Positions 1 through 17,165 of a stretch of 64,000 nucleotides of DNA are shown one piece after another. Source of the DNA: Climacium dendroides. Lineage: Eukaryota > Streptophyta > Bryopsida > Hypnales > Climaciaceae. The notes beneath the pieces are model-generated. The model worked only from the letters and a program-made list of their open reading frames with translations. It had not been told where the DNA came from and made no database searches. Position numbers and translations under genes: made by a program. The stretch is from positions 50,238,588-50,302,587 of the forward strand of contig OX467082.1 in assembly GCA_950106755.1 (NCBI GenBank), read 5' to 3'. Position 1 is the first letter of the stretch. Every line of letters begins with the position of its first letter.

Positions 1-53
1 GCGAAACCTCTCGGTGGTCAATTTTGTATAAAAGTGCAGTGATGAATGAATAC

Positions 54-245
54 CTGGGAAGGCTGAGAGCTATGGTCGGAATCGCTACTAGTGTTGAGCT
101 CATTCTCTGAGTCGGTACTGAGGTCTGAGTCTAGTTCCTCAGAGCCACTCGCGCCTTCGTTCCCGTTCACGGCCTCTTCCTCCTCGTCTTCTGACGACGA
201 AGGACTCGGCGACTTCAAAGCCTTCCGTTTCCCCAGAGCCGCCAT
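54..245 (-). CDS. Partial gene: first coding exon of an acidic, serine-rich protein
   Basis: The reading frame starts at the ATG at 245-243 and gives 64 residues before a good donor (CAG then GTATTC, GT at 53-52). Translation past that donor runs into a stop, so splicing there is likely and the rest of the gene lies off the left edge. The peptide opens with a short basic stretch (MAALGKRKALKS) and becomes a low-complexity Ser/Asp/Glu region. That is a common N-terminal layout of nuclear or nucleolar proteins, with a nuclear localisation signal followed by an acidic, CK2-type tract. There is an upstream in-frame ATG at 272, but the plant-like context and composition favour 245. I cannot name the family. 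Exon length is a multiple of three, so the intron is phase 0. Confidence 0.55.
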
Positions 246-1366
246 CGAAAAAAACAGACTCAACAATATCAAATCCGCAATGAAAAACCCTTAAACTAGA
301 TTCTGATCCGCCTCCACAGCAGCACCCGCACAGTGTATGGTTTCATCATTAATACGGTTTAGACCACGCGCTTAAACCTTCACAAAACAAAATACCACGA
401 AAGTGTAAGTAACCCTAAATCCATGACTACCAAACCAAATTACCAGCTCGATTCGTTGTGGAAAATCCAAACTACTATCATGGAACCTAATCACAAAAAC
501 TCAGAATCCTAACTCTGCAGATTCAATCATGGGAAAGTATCCAATACACGCTAATTTAACGATACCAAGAAACGCGAAAAATCCCAATTCATCGCGCAGA
601 GAATTAGGGTACCGCCCACATGGAGCTTCATGACTCGCAAAAAGGGGGAAATACATTCATTCTGTAAACCCTAAAACGCGTTGAGAAGCTAGAATTCCCC
701 TGAGAAAGGCATCGATGCCACTGCGTGACGATTGCATTGCGAGTGGATCCGGAGGACGCAGGCGGGGGTTTAGAGATTTTGGGGTTCACAGAATTTTAGG
801 GGTTTAGGCGCTTCGCCCTGGGACAAAAACGGTTCTGTCTTAAAACGATCAAGAGCGGTATTCCGAGCCCCCTCAAAATTACAGACCCCAAGAAGCTCCT
901 CGTTCTCGAAGCAAATCCACAGTTTTTCTTTTAAAAAGAGGTGCATTTGCCTCGCAGACGAACAAGTAAAAGTTTGAAATCCATCCCACGAACCCCTCCG
1001 ACCCCAGAAACCCTCCTCTGCATGGAAATCCGAAGTGCATCACGAATCACACGAATCTTCTTCCAATCGGACCCTAAAGAGACAGAAATGTGTGAAGAAA
1101 ACAGAGAGGAGCAGATGGTTACCATCTTGAGAGAGAAACGAGGTGCAGAAGACTTGGATCCTGTGCAACCTATGCTTCTTCCGCACTCGCAATCCAATGT
1201 AGCCCTTCTCGCGCTCTCTCGCTCTGGATTGGGAAACTTGATGGGAACAGAGGATTTGCGCAAAACTTTCCGCCCGCCAGCCCGACGTCGGAGGCGTGTC
1301 CTTTAACGCCTGCGTTTAGACGGGTGGACTCAACCGAACCGGTCTGACCCGACTGATTACACTATT
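246..1366. promoter_or_regulatory. Upstream/5' leader region of the left-edge gene; no coding region seen
   Basis: This is moderately GC-rich non-coding sequence upstream of the gene starting at 245. It contains several AACCCTAAA-like telo-box words (for example near 290, 411 and 668), which in plants mark promoters of ribosome-biogenesis and growth genes. Open frames exist on both strands at about 931-1306, but they overlap each other and resemble nothing I know, so I do not call them genes. Confidence 0.3.
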
Positions 1367-1426
1367 ATGGGCCGGATTGAGGACTGGGACGGGATTGAGG
1401 ACTGGGACCGGATTGAGGACTGGCCG
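1367..1426. repeat. Short tandem repeat, about 18 bp x 3
   Basis: Three consecutive near-copies of a GGATTGAGGACTGGGAC-type unit. The motif recurs in weaker form near 2950 (GGGCCGGATTGAAGG), so it may belong to the edge of the element described at 1440-3010. Confidence 0.7.
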
Positions 1427-1439
1427 GACCTCTCCAAGT

Positions 1440-3010
1440 TTGAACCAATAGGAGTGCTCAATTTCTCCAAATTCGGCCCAAGGTGTTTATACTTGGGGCC
1501 AAATGGAACTGCAATTCATCCTACGTGTTGTCTCAGGTGGCATGGTTTTGGCGTCAAACCATCTGGCCCCATTGGGACAAGGTTTTGGGTGGCCCAAACT
1601 CCCATCTAGGATTCGATTGGGGTCAAATTGGGCTTCTCTGTTGGATTGTACAAATCTCTACCGTCTACTAATGCAAAGTCTTTTGTTTTCTATTTTTGTG
1701 CGTGCTTGTTGATTGTGAATTCAAGAAACTTCCACCAATATGCATTGCTAAATTTTTGGAGTTCAATCTGTTGTCAATATTTCAGTTTGAAATTAGGAGT
1801 TGAGTTTGGGAGCTCTGGGACAGAAGTGTATACAATTTATAATATATTATATAAATTTACTATAATATAATATATAAACTTATTACAATATAATATATAC
1901 AGTTTTGTTTGTTTCATAAGATGTTCTATAAAATTGTTCTCGACTGAATATAAGTTTTTAAAGCTTATTTGGTTCAATTATTTTTAACTGACTCAACATA
2001 AGATGTTTATTGACTCAACATAAAATATTTATTTTTATTTGGTATTTTGGTACATGTTTATTTGGTAGAGTTGTTCTTAATTTTTAAATGCACAAGGCAA
2101 CACATTTTGGTGTCAACAATATTTTGAAGTTCAATAAAATTTAACCAAGTTGTTATTTTTAGTATTTTATATATATTGTTGAAGTCTAGTTTTAGCATCA
2201 AAAATCCAATTTTCAAAATGATTGATTATGATTTTTTTTATTCAAGATTTTGTACAAGGGTATCCATCACAATCTTGACTTTCATAGTGTTGAGGGCTTT
2301 TGGAAATAAGCCTCCAATACATTAGATCTTGGAGAAAAAATCACATTAAAGATTCATTTAAAAAAATTGTAGAGTAGATTTTGAGAAGCTATAAATTGAT
2401 TGGGGTTATGCATGTTAGGCCCTTTATCCTCATATTTTTTTGGTGACCCAATTTGTTTCATATTTTTTAGATCTTTGTGTAATTAGTTATGAATTTTTTA
2501 AAGTTGAAAGGCAATGGTCACTAAAAGTGACCATGTTCTAAAATGTGCTACTACATTCAATAAAGCAAAATGTACCTCTCCATCATGATTGCTCTTAGAA
2601 CACGGGTGTTTTTAGAGCAAACTACCTTATACATTCACTTTTTAAATTTTTGAGAAAAATCATTATTTAAGTGACTACAATGAAGTATCTATGTTTTAGC
2701 ATTAAAATGTTGATTACAACTGCATATTCTATATAAGAGGAAAATCAAAATATTAAATTTCTTTTTTATTTTCATGTAAATAAATAAACTTCTTTTCTTT
2801 TTAACTAAGAAGAAAAAAGTAAACATGCATATTTATATATTTTTTTTAATTGAGCATTGAGAAAATCCAAGAGCACATGAATTGGAAATTCAGCCCTAAA
2901 ATCCGGCCCAAGGGATTTACATTAACTAGGGCCAGATGGAAAAACTTGGGCCGGATTGAAGGCCGAATTCAAGGCAAATCCAGCCAGCCTTCCATCCGGC
3001 CTTAGGTACA
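1440..3010. repeat. Probable old mobile element bounded by about 55-bp direct repeats
   Basis: A segment near 1468-1510 (CGGCCCAAGG, then GGGCCAAATGGAA) reappears in the same orientation near 2901-2943 (CGGCCCAAGG, then GGGCCAGATGGAA). Between them the DNA is very AT-rich, with a run of TATAATATA-type repeats at 1845-1900, and contains the reverse-oriented copy of dispersed repeat B. No transposase frame is visible. The bounds are approximate and the class is unknown. Confidence 0.35.
2090..2455 (-). repeat. Dispersed repeat B, copy 1 (inverted)
   Basis: This is the reverse complement of the sequences at 13685-14110 and 24235-24660. It shares, in order, the blocks around GATGCTAAAACTAGACT, the Ala/Thr-rich AT tract, and the end block containing GGTTATGCATGTTAG. 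It is non-coding and of unknown class. Confidence 0.7.
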
Positions 3011-5183
3011 GTATAAACCCACCCTAATAATAAAATTGAATTTTAACCACACTAATTGACTTCAAAATGCTACTACGTGTAAGCTTTTAGTTGTGATGAA
3101 TAATTTTACCAACTTTGTTCATAGAGATTTCTCTCTTTGAACACAATTAATATCTATGCTCTTAGTAAAAATGTTCAACAAGAATTAAAATCTTATAGCA
3201 CTTAAAAATCAATGAGTGTAATAAAGACAAATAAAAAATATTTTAAAAATAAATGCTGCAATTCTTAATATTTTTTGAATGGAAAGGTAAGGGTGTTTTC
3301 CTCCAATAGCATTGTAAAAATAACATGTCCATTGTTACAATGTCCCACAATACATAGACAAGACTTAGATTCAAAATTTCTACTCTAAAAAGAGATGATT
3401 TATAAAAAATAAAGGGGGCTTTTGCCTTCAAGTTCAAAAAAAATTTATAATTGGGGGAGATTATTTTTTGAAAAAAACATATATGGAAAAAACAGATATT
3501 TCTATTTCAATGCACTTAGTGAATTATATTTTCCAACTTTAATTAATTGTTTAATAGAAAATGCTAAGCTTAACTATTGGATATAATACTTGAAAAATCA
3601 TTTCAATTAATTAGTTTCATATGAAATACAATTCAATATTCAACAAAAAATATTCTTATTAAAGTAAAATATGTAAAAATGAGGTAGTTAAAAATTGCAT
3701 AGATAGGCATCAAATTGGCCCCCAAAATTAGCCTTCAAAATTTCTACATTGTTGAGCATAAAAAGCTATTGTAGGCAATAACATGATATTAATTCATCCA
3801 ACTAAAAATGACACTAAGGCACATAGATTCTCACCAAGGCCATATTATCCAAAAATTTTGTCATCTTTTAACTTCTAAGAAAACACCAAATGAAGTTCTT
3901 TCACACTCATTGCAAATGACATGCTTTAATCTTGAAAGGACGGATCAAGTATTTGATTGTAAAGACCGATTGCAAAATTTCCTTCATTCATGCCAAGGAT
4001 CATTCTATTACTGAGAATCAAAGTTTCTTCAAAATTATGGAAAAATCCCTCAAGCAAAGAAATTCAAAATAATTTCTTTTGACATGAGACTTTTTCATTA
4101 ACCCTTGAGCACCCAACTCAAATTCATTGAAATCCAAACCCTTTAGAACTCATTCTCCTTAAACTACCATCCAAAATGAGATCCACAAATTATTGACTGT
4201 AATGGATTGGTAGTGGAGAGAGGTCTAAAGGTGCACGGAAATGGACCAATGATTTGACCATACCATTGAAAAGATTATAACATTCAAACAAGAACAACAT
4301 TCTACAAATCTCAAGGAAGGCATAACAAACTGATGAAACTCCTTTTCAGTTTGAATGCCTGAAAATTAAACCCCTTCACAGGAACCGACTCTATCCTCCG
4401 AAAATACATTATTAATATTTATTAAATGAGCAATTGTTGCCCAATGGACTCGTTCATATTCAAGCAGGCTCTCGAGTAAGTTAATCCAAGCACCTCAAAC
4501 AAAGGTTACAGAGTTGCAACTTTGTATGTCCTTGAACTTGACTTTTAGTTTCTACTGATCCACAAGGCATGAGCTATTGAATGATCCAGCATAGACTTAA
4601 CTAGAATAGCTCCGCCCAAATATGGTGTTCTGAATGACATAATTCTTTAGCATCTAAGTTCCTAGTTTCACTACCACAATCCTCCAGATCATGTCTGTTG
4701 CATAACCCCTCCCCCAATTTGTAACTTTCCAGTTCAATTCTCTGAATTTTATACAAGCTTAAACCCTACATATAACATGATAGCCACATAAGAAACAAAC
4801 TCTAAACCACTGGCTACTGCATTACGAAAAAGTCTCAGATCTACTTGAAATTTATACACGTATACACCTTCGACCAACTACACAAGTAACGAGCAGTATT
4901 CCCTGCTCAGTTTGGATACCTCTAAACCAATCATATGGAATAATACCCCTCTATATTCTTGCAAACCTTCTGGGCTTTGATTTTGGCGCGAGTGATGATC
5001 ATGGTTCAGTGAGAGTCTCCATCACCAAGCCAGTCATTGCCCAAATCCTTGAGTAAGGATTTCAGACTCCGTTTCCCATTCTACAAACAGTCTGTTTGGA
5101 TGAGTACGTACAAGCCCTACAATCCTGAGATCTGTGGTAATTTTCCTATACAGAGAATAGCTCCCCGCAGAGTACTGCAAACT
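3011..5183. other. AT-rich spacer and 3' flank of SEC23; no gene seen
   Basis: No frame of coding character. The part from about 4380 to 5183 is less AT-rich and probably holds the SEC23 3' untranslated region, because SEC23 ends at 5184 on the minus strand. Confidence 0.4.
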
Positions 5184-9845
<4,662 letters not shown>

Positions 9846-10285
9846 CGATGCTGCTGCCAATTCGGCCACACCTCAAGTGTCGGAAACTCGATCGCTGTGA
9901 ATCCGCAACAAGAGCAGGGACACCAGGAACAGCAGAAGCACAGTGGTGAAAACAGAGAGATTCGGCTTCGCAGACGAAGCCCATGGATCGGGTGCAAAAC
10001 TATGGGCTAGCGATGGCGTCCAAACACCGGGACAGTCATGGAGACTGAATCCGAGTCCACGGTTTCCAAGACCATCGCCTGATATTGATGCCTGGCAGGG
10101 GTGCGCGGGTATCGATTTGACCCAATACCCGGATCCTCAGGCTTGTTGTGGAGGTGAGACGCCAAATAAGGTAGAAGCACCCAAAACCGATACTTTCTCT
10201 TCGTCTAGAGTAAACTTGCCAATCACCGCACATCCAAAATTCAAATGCTCCCCCAGACTTGAATGCTTTGAAATTTGGTAATGTC
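9846..10285 (-). promoter_or_regulatory. SEC23 5' leader and promoter region
   Basis: GC-rich sequence directly upstream of the SEC23 start codon. It gives way abruptly at about 10288 to AT-rich transposon sequence. Thus the usable promoter is probably no more than about 440 bp unless the element contributes. No clear TATA box was identified. Confidence 0.35.
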
Positions 10286-10288
10286 ATG

Positions 10289-11236
10289 TTAACCCTAAAG
10301 GACCAAATGGCGTGTTTTTTTTGGCAACATAGCGAATTTGGTAGCTCACTATAAGTGAAATTTTTATTTTTTTTAATTAAATTTTTCACACAACATGTGT
10401 CTGAGGAGAAGCTTTAAGGCCCAACAATTTTCATAACTTTTGACTACGTGGTTATAAAGTTATTGTATGATATGTAATTTTCAACATTTGGTAGGCAATC
10501 CAGATAGCAAAAAAACTTCTTTAAAAATTGCTTTTAAAAAAAAATTGAAATTGGTTCTCTAGATTTATTTATACATGAAAAGCCTTTAAATCATTCCATT
10601 TTAATTAATGAGATGAAAGTTATTAGGAGTTTTAGTTGTGGGTAGTTTGCATTTAGTTATGGAATCTATACTCTAAAATAAACTTTGAAGTCCTTTATTT
10701 AAATCAATTTTTAATATTTTTGAAATAAAATAAAATAATTGGGTGTAGATTGTTTATTGAAACATTACAACCATTGGGATTGGGATTTTTCAATTCCATA
10801 AATAAATTGTTAACAATTTATTATTTTGAATCATTCTCTACTTCTTTCTACTTTCTATTTTTTTCCTATATGTCATATAATTACAAATGATTTGAAATTT
10901 TTCAAACATGTATCCAATTTGACTTGAAGAATGAATTCAAAGAGTAACCACCATTTTGGACATTTTTTCATAATGATCTGACCTTGTGAAGTGCAACTAC
11001 CCGGATTTTTGCAGGGAGAAAAAAAGGATTTTTGTTACTTCAAATGCTAATATCTTGCAATCTACATGGTGAAAATTTCTGAACTTTTTTTCACATATTC
11101 TCAAACCAAAGTAATATAAGATCCTATAGTTAGATGTATCAAAAATGATTTTTCTTCAAAAATTTGGTACTTGTACTAGAGATGGAAATTTTGGAGCATT
11201 TTTGGTGAAAGCATAGTCAAAATCCTTTACGGATTA
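10289..11236. mobile_element. Repeat A copy 1: non-autonomous TIR element with TTA flanks
   Basis: It begins TTAACCCTAAAGGACC and ends with the reverse complement of TTAATCCGTAAAGGA, so both ends carry related terminal inverted repeats with TTA at the border. Internally it shares blocks with the other A copies: TTTTGGCAACATAG near the left end, and GGTACTTGTACTAGA plus TTTGGTGAAA near the right end. A TTA target duplication and this TIR style are typical of the PIF/Harbinger superfamily. No transposase is encoded. Confidence 0.6.
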
Positions 11237-11639
11237 AGACTCACCTTTAAAAAATAAAATGCAATGAGGAGTCTTCCTATAAATTTTATTGCAATTTAAA
11301 AGCAATGAGGCTGAAATCTAATTGAAATTTTCTTGTAGCCATTTACCAATACATGATTCTTTTTTTAATGATTTCTTGTGCAATAAGGAAATTTTGTATC
11401 TAAAATCCAAATAGTGAAAAGTTAGAGACAAACATTTGAAATATGTGGAAAAAATTTCAAAAATTTTGACTTCACAAATTGCAAGATAAGAGAACTTGAA
11501 GTTAGAAGCAAATGTTTTTTTCTTGAAACCACCCCCAACAACATAGCTAACAAAGTTTGACTCCTCTTGGGATGAGATTTGAGGACTAAATTGGATGATT
11601 TTATGGCAAATATCAAAAGTTAATGACATTTTTTGCAAA

Positions 11640-11872
11640 AGTTTCCCAAAAGAATTTCAAACTACCCCCAAACTACCCAAAAACTTTAGGACAACATAAC
11701 TATTGATCCAAACACCCAATTGGAAAAAAAAATTGGTTTTTCACCAAAGAAATACATGTTCACACATTGCATTCAAATTTCATGAACATCCAACCAAAAA
11801 TCACTTTATAAGAAGCTACCCAAGATTTCTTGCAAACAAAAAACAAATAGACACTTGATCCTTTAGGAATTA
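11640..11872. repeat. Repeat E copy 1, with repeat-A-like right end
   Basis: Shares GAAATACATGTTCACAC and flanking blocks with 23100-23482. It ends in GATCCTTTAGGAATTAA, a version of the A-type terminus. It may be the right end of a longer relative of repeat A. The left boundary is not defined. Confidence 0.45.
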
Positions 11873-12180
11873 AGATGAATCACTACTGAGAGTTTAATTC
11901 TCAATCACCAATTCGTTGTTTGTGACAATTTTGATCGACTTGACCTAATTGGACACTCATTTTTTTATCCTCCAAATGACATATCAAAAATAGAATACTA
12001 TATACAAAGGTTTGATTCAGCACCTGATTGAGTGCCGAAATTGAATTTCCACGTCAAATTCTTAGGGGTCTACGTCACCTCAGACCATTCACAAGATGAC
12101 ACATGTCACACTTATCCACAAATGACTTAATTTCTACCGTATGTAAGGTAGTCTGATTTAAAAGCAGTGACCTCTTCAAA

Positions 12181-12480
12181 TCACCCCTATATTTAGGGTT
12201 GAAATGGATAGTAGGTGGTCTTTAAATGGACCTCTCAAGCCATTGAGAGAATCAAGAGAAAAGCATTATTTATTGCAAGAGCCAATTGTTGGCCTTCATT
12301 TACTCAAAACACTTTAGAAGTTGCAAGTGGTTGGATTTTGGAAGACCTAGGTCACAAATAGGTGCCTACAACATTTTTTTTTAAAATTCATAAGTGAATC
12401 AAAAATGATTCAAAAAATATGAAACCATTTGTGTGACGTTCTACTTCCATTTTTCTTTCTCTGAATAATGATCCAAAAAT
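12181..12480 (+). repeat. Dispersed repeat C/D, copy 1
   Basis: Contains the blocks TTATTTATTGCAAGAGCCAA, GGAAGACCTAGGTCA and the core AAAAATATGAAACCA. All of these are shared with 48790-49119, and the core also with the copies near 13000, 51650 and 61660. It is non-coding. Confidence 0.65.
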
Positions 12481-12537
12481 ATGTCTATTCATTGAGAGAA
12501 AAGGAGACCAGCCCTGAAATGGTCGCTTTTAGAGCAT

Positions 12538-12770
12538 ATTACCTTAACCTTCGTGCAGGGTATGGAGAACCCTCTTCGAACGCACGAAGAGGGTCGGGCC
12601 TGAGCGCCCCCGAACCTGTTCCACTCTGGACTCCGAAGCTAGCTAAGGACTGACAGAAGCTTAAGCTATCTAAGGAGGGTATTCTTTGAGGCATGGTCGG
12701 TTCGAAACTTCGAATGTACGAGAGCTCTTTCACTCAATGGTTGGTGAAGATTTATTTATCCGAGAATGAG
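12538..12770. other. GC-richer patch with a 9-bp-stem hairpin
   Basis: Within AT-rich repeats, this 230-bp patch has higher GC and contains CCCTCTTCG, a six-base loop, then CGAAGAGGG near 12570-12593. No gene is recognised. It sits between C/D repeat copies 1 and 2 and may be element-internal sequence. Confidence 0.4.
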
Positions 12771-12889
12771 AATGTGCATTCAGTTATGGAGTCGAATAAT
12801 AATCGCCATTATGCTCCACCAAAGGGTCCAGCTTTCTGTTCCAGTGCGAAGTAAGGTAGGAGGCTCAAACTCCAACCGGGCATTAAAAG

Positions 12890-13140
12890 CGAACATAACT
12901 AAGAGGTACATTTTGCTTTCTTCAATGTACCAACTCTGCACATTTCAAGAGGTGGTTGCTTTTGATGACCACTGTGAACCACTTTTTTTCAACTTCAAAA
13001 TTTCGTAACTAATTCCACAAGGCTCCAAAAATTATGAAACGACTTGGGTTAGATGTCAATTCCACTTGCCTTTCAAGGAAAATTTACTGAAAATTATTTC
13101 AAGACGTTTCACCTCCCCAAAATTCAGTTCCAGCCCTTAG
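12890..13140 (+). repeat. Dispersed repeat C/D, copy 2
   Basis: Core AAAAATTATGAAACGACTTG followed by GGTTAGATGTCAATTCCACT. Upstream is AGAGGTACATTTTG and CATTTCAAGAGGTGG, matching the blocks near 61500-61700 and, in reverse, 51600-51840. Confidence 0.65.
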
Positions 13141-13684
13141 ATGGTCCATTTATGGACTTCCTACCTTACTCTACCGCAACATTAAGGTAGCTCTGCCTAT
13201 GAGAGGCAAAATGGGAGCCAGCCCATCACAAGGCAAAATTATACTAATGGTGTACATTCCAATTTTGAAATGTGCATCACTAGGATAATTTTGCTTGTGA
13301 TGGGCTCCCTCATTTGCCTATGTTGATGCAATGGCCCACTTTAAGTTGGATGCTAGAACTTGAGCAATTGATCATTGGAATAAAATTTTGCTCCCAAAGT
13401 GTGAGTGTTGTGTGGAGTGTCTAGTATTTGGATCTGTACGGTAAATGGCAAGTATACTCTAATAGGTAGGAAGTCCAAGCAATCATTTTAATTGTTAGTC
13501 TCCTCAAGAAGAAATCAATTCAAGTTATATAATTATAATTTTTGGATACTTTGCAAAATATTTTAAAAAATTTCAAAGTTGAGAGCATAAGATACCTATT
13601 TTTGTCATTATAATCCACTTAATAGGCCATCATTAAAGATCCATCATTGAAGTTGGATTAAAATTGTAAAAGTTGATTTGAAGT

Positions 13685-14110
13685 TTTTCAATCTCCTTTT
13701 CGCGCGTCAAATATAAATAATAAATCACCCAAAAAAATATGAAGTTAAAGGATATAACACGCATAATCCCAATCAATTTTATAGCTTCTCAAAATCTACT
13801 TTACAACTTTTTTAAATGAATTTCTAATGCAATTTTTTTTCAAGATTTAGTGTATTCAAGGCTCATTTCCAAAAGCCTTCAACACTAAAAAATCAAGATT
13901 TGCAATGGACACCCCTACAAAAAAAATCTTGAATAGAAAAAACACAATCATTCATTTTCAAAATTGAATTTTGGATGCTAAAACTAGACTACAAAAAGAA
14001 ATTTTCAAAAGTACAAATACTAAAAATAGTATATTGGTTAGGAATTAACCCAACCCTTTAACTTCAAAGTTTTTTTTATATAGAAATTGATGCCTTGGGT
14101 ATTTAGAAGT
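13685..14110 (+). repeat. Dispersed repeat B, copy 2
   Basis: Closely similar along its length to 24235-24660, including AAAAAATCAAGATTTGCAAT, GGACACCC and GATGCTAAAACTAGACT. Copy 1 (2090-2455) is inverted. No coding capacity. Confidence 0.75.
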
Positions 14111-15079
14111 TAGAAGAACTCTTCAACTCCCATTAGTTGCTCTTGAGAGTTTGTGGTAGTTCTAAAGAATGAAGGTAGCCATTTAAGTAACAAATGTAGG
14201 TGGCACTTAATAGTCAATGGTACATCTAGGTGAATATATTTTAAAAGATGTTAGAATTAGGTTTTCACAAGAATAAGATTTGAAAATCTCGCTAGGTGAT
14301 GTGGATGGTCTCTCTCAAAAGCAAGCCAACACTCAATTTTAAACTCCTTAAATTTTAACATGCCTAAAAATAGGTGGTATTAAAGTTGCATATTATAGCA
14401 ATTTTGGAACTTTGGGTTTCTCTACAATTGAGGCTAGTCATCTAAGTCATCATGAATAGTGAGGTTATGAGTATTTTTTCAAAATGGTAGATGAAATGTT
14501 GCATTTTTTGGCTTTCCAAAATTTGAAAATCTCTTTTTGATGCTTGCCTCTCTTGCCTTTTTTTATTTCCTCCAAGTTTTTGTCACTTAATTAAGAGGTG
14601 TCAAAGTAGATTTGTCTAGTATTTTGCTCTTGAAGAGCCATGTGTGATAATAAGATTCAGTTTTTCACTATGAAACCCTAGCTTTAATTAATACTAAATA
14701 ATGTGCCTCCATGGTTAGAAAAGTGGCCACTTCCATACTCATAATAAAAAGAGTTGAAATTGAATATTTAATCCTAGGAAGATGCCAACAACTAAAGGTG
14801 TTCTTTGAACAATCAAAGAGTCATTTTTTCATCTTGAAGAACCAAGGGTGTTCATCCCAAATTTTGAATGCATCTTTATCAACCCCTAGTTCCCAAGGCC
14901 TTTTTTTGCTCAAAAGCCACGCCTAAAAATTGTCCTTTTTGTTGCATTGACCCATGCAAACAAAGAAATGAATTTGGAAGAAATTCAGCCATTGGATTTT
15001 GAAGTGCATGTGGTAAAAGATTTCGTTGAGTTTGAGTATAGTCAGAGGTTTGAAGATGTTAGTTGTAGAAATTGGAAGA
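14111..15079. other. AT-rich spacer; no gene seen
   Basis: Short open frames only, none with a recognisable product. Confidence 0.4.
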
Positions 15080-15790
15080 AGAGTTTTTTGGGACCCAAAC
15101 CAATGATTTCCACGGTGACCGACCGGCTCGTCGTTTGAGCTGGGTGAAGTAATATGCTTCTCTCCTGTTGTAGAATATCCATGATTCTAATACAGTAAAT
15201 TATGAAACCTAGCATGCAATCGATCCATTCATTCTTTGGAAGTTGGAACCCAATCAAAGCCTAGTTTTGCATTTGGTCGGTCTCCATTACCATCAGCTTT
15301 TGAGTTATTTCCAGAAGGTTACTTATGAGTTGGTTGGTTGGAGAGCCTGCTGTCCATGTACGCTGACGCACTTGAGAGCTGGAGAATTAACGTAACTTCG
15401 ACCATAACTTACAAGAGCAATTGAGCGTCCTCCCGGCCCTCCTGAAGATTTTGTTCCCGGAAAGTGGGCTCTGCGTGTCAGCCTTTCAGAGTGCAGTGGC
15501 CGGGAAGCCTTCGTTGCGGTGAGTAGTACTTATTCTACTCTTCTTCCAGCTTCATCATCCTCTGGACTCAACTGAATTGCAGTCGGGTCGAACTGAGTGT
15601 CTCTCTGCAACCTCAGCTTGTTTCATTCATCGTGAATCATGCGAGGAGAAGCGTAAATTGCAGCAGGGGCACACACAGCACCAGTGCAGCAGTGTTAATC
15701 AACCCGAGCAGCGTGATTCAGTGTTCTGGCCAGGGGGGGTTCTGGAGTTTTAGGCCTACCAGCTAGTAAGTTCTATTTTCCCTTCAATTC
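15080..15790. other. GC-richer island with no recognisable gene
   Basis: About 700 bp near 45-50% GC inside AT-rich DNA, with splice-like words (GCGGTGAGTAG near 15517). An 18-bp word at its left edge, 15103-15120, recurs inverted at 39090-39107, and similarity continues weakly beyond it. Either an untranslated exon or promoter remnant of a decayed gene, or a dispersed repeat. Confidence 0.35.
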
Positions 15791-16320
15791 CCATGTTGAA
15801 CCGGATTTTCAAGTACAGACAGAGTCTGTTTTTTTACCCTTTTAGTTACTTCAAAAAGAAACTGTACAAATTCTTTCACCATTTTTTTTGGCATGTTTTC
15901 AAATTGCAACTCGTTTTTCTCCAATAACAATGAACTAATTGGCAGTTCTCCTCAAACATTGGTGTGATTACTACGGTAGAGATTACCTAATTGCAACAAT
16001 GGGTACTATGCAGTGGGGTACAAGTGAAAATGGCTTTTTTGCATTGTTAGGGTAACAAATTTCATTGTTGCCAACTTTGATTGCCTCGAGTGCGGAAAAT
16101 TAAATTGTTTATTTACCATTAGATTTTGTGCATGAGATCATCTCTATATGAATAACACATGTACCAAATTTGAGAGTAAAAAGATTCAAGAAATGGAAAA
16201 ATCTACCATCTTGAATGTATGCCCTCCATGAGTTCAATCATAACCTAGAAGACATAGAATGACATAAATCGAGGAGCTTCATACCATAGATTGACCTTTG
16301 TTCTCTTTCAATAACTACCT

Positions 16321-17165
16321 TTAACTCCCCTTTTTTAAATTCTTCCAAAGTTTCTCAAGTGGGTTGAGATTGGGAGAGTTTGCAAACCAATTGAGCTTCC
16401 CAATAAAGCATATTTTTCTCCATTCTTCACTTAGTTTGCTTTGATGGACAAATGCCCCATCTTCCATAAGCAATCCATGTGAAACTTTACCCATAAAATG
16501 AAGCAATTGGCCATCATATACCAATTCCACAAAGACCTTAGCATAATGTCAATCTCTAGGCATAAGACAAGGTTTGACTTTTGCCCTCCAATAAAAAAGT
16601 CCCAATCATTAAAGAAGTCCATTCACTTTTTAAAGTAGGAACTATACAACTTAATGAATAGCGTTCAAATGCAATCCTCCAAACATGAATTTGTCTAGAA
16701 TTTTTCCAATTTCAAAGGTAGACTCATTTGTCCAAACAACATGCTTCCACTCTTCTATACTCCATCTACAATACTTTTGTACAAAGTTAATTGCAAAGAC
16801 ATGTAACAAGGTGTCAAGAAAGTTTTTTTGGGTTGAAATTTGCTAAAAATGCCACTTCCATATAAAATACTATGAATAGTCCTTCTACGCACTTCTCAAC
16901 TCACTTGAGTAGGGCAAATATTGGTAACTTTGAAAGCAACAAACAACAATGAGTTCTTGAAAATTGTACTTTAGAATGAACATCTCTATTACTAAGCTTC
17001 TTAAAGCTTGCACCACAAAGTTTGTACTTGTAAGTTTAGTCTTCTTGAAATTTCTCAATCAAACTCTAAATTGTTTTAGAAGGGACTCCAACAATGATTG
17101 GTTGCAATCTTGACCCTTGTAGTCTCCTATATACTTCATTAGCAATTACTTTAAAAGCAATGTGA
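16321..17165 (-). pseudogene. Tc1/mariner-type (DDE_3) transposase relic 1
   Basis: Conceptual reading of the minus strand, across several stops and frameshifts, follows a Tc1-like transposase. A helix-turn-helix part lies near 17165-17050. The catalytic core has WKHVVWTNESTFEIG near 16750-16705, LLMEDGAFVHQSKLSEEWRK (second Asp), and ANSPNLNPLEKLW (final Glu) near 16400-16340. The first catalytic Asp position reads Asn (WTNES where the family has WTDES). At least five in-frame stops and a frameshift near 16550 make it non-functional. Terminal inverted repeats were not found by eye. It is as AT-rich as its surroundings, which argues for an old insertion. Confidence 0.85.

Noticed and set aside
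931..1306. Overlapping open frames of 110 and 121 codons on opposite strands
   Set aside because: They shadow each other, match nothing I recognise, and lie in the upstream region of the left-edge gene. No splice or start evidence favours either.
12695..12720. GGTTCGAAAC word resembling a tRNA T-loop
   Set aside because: No acceptor stem, D-arm or anticodon arm could be fitted around it.
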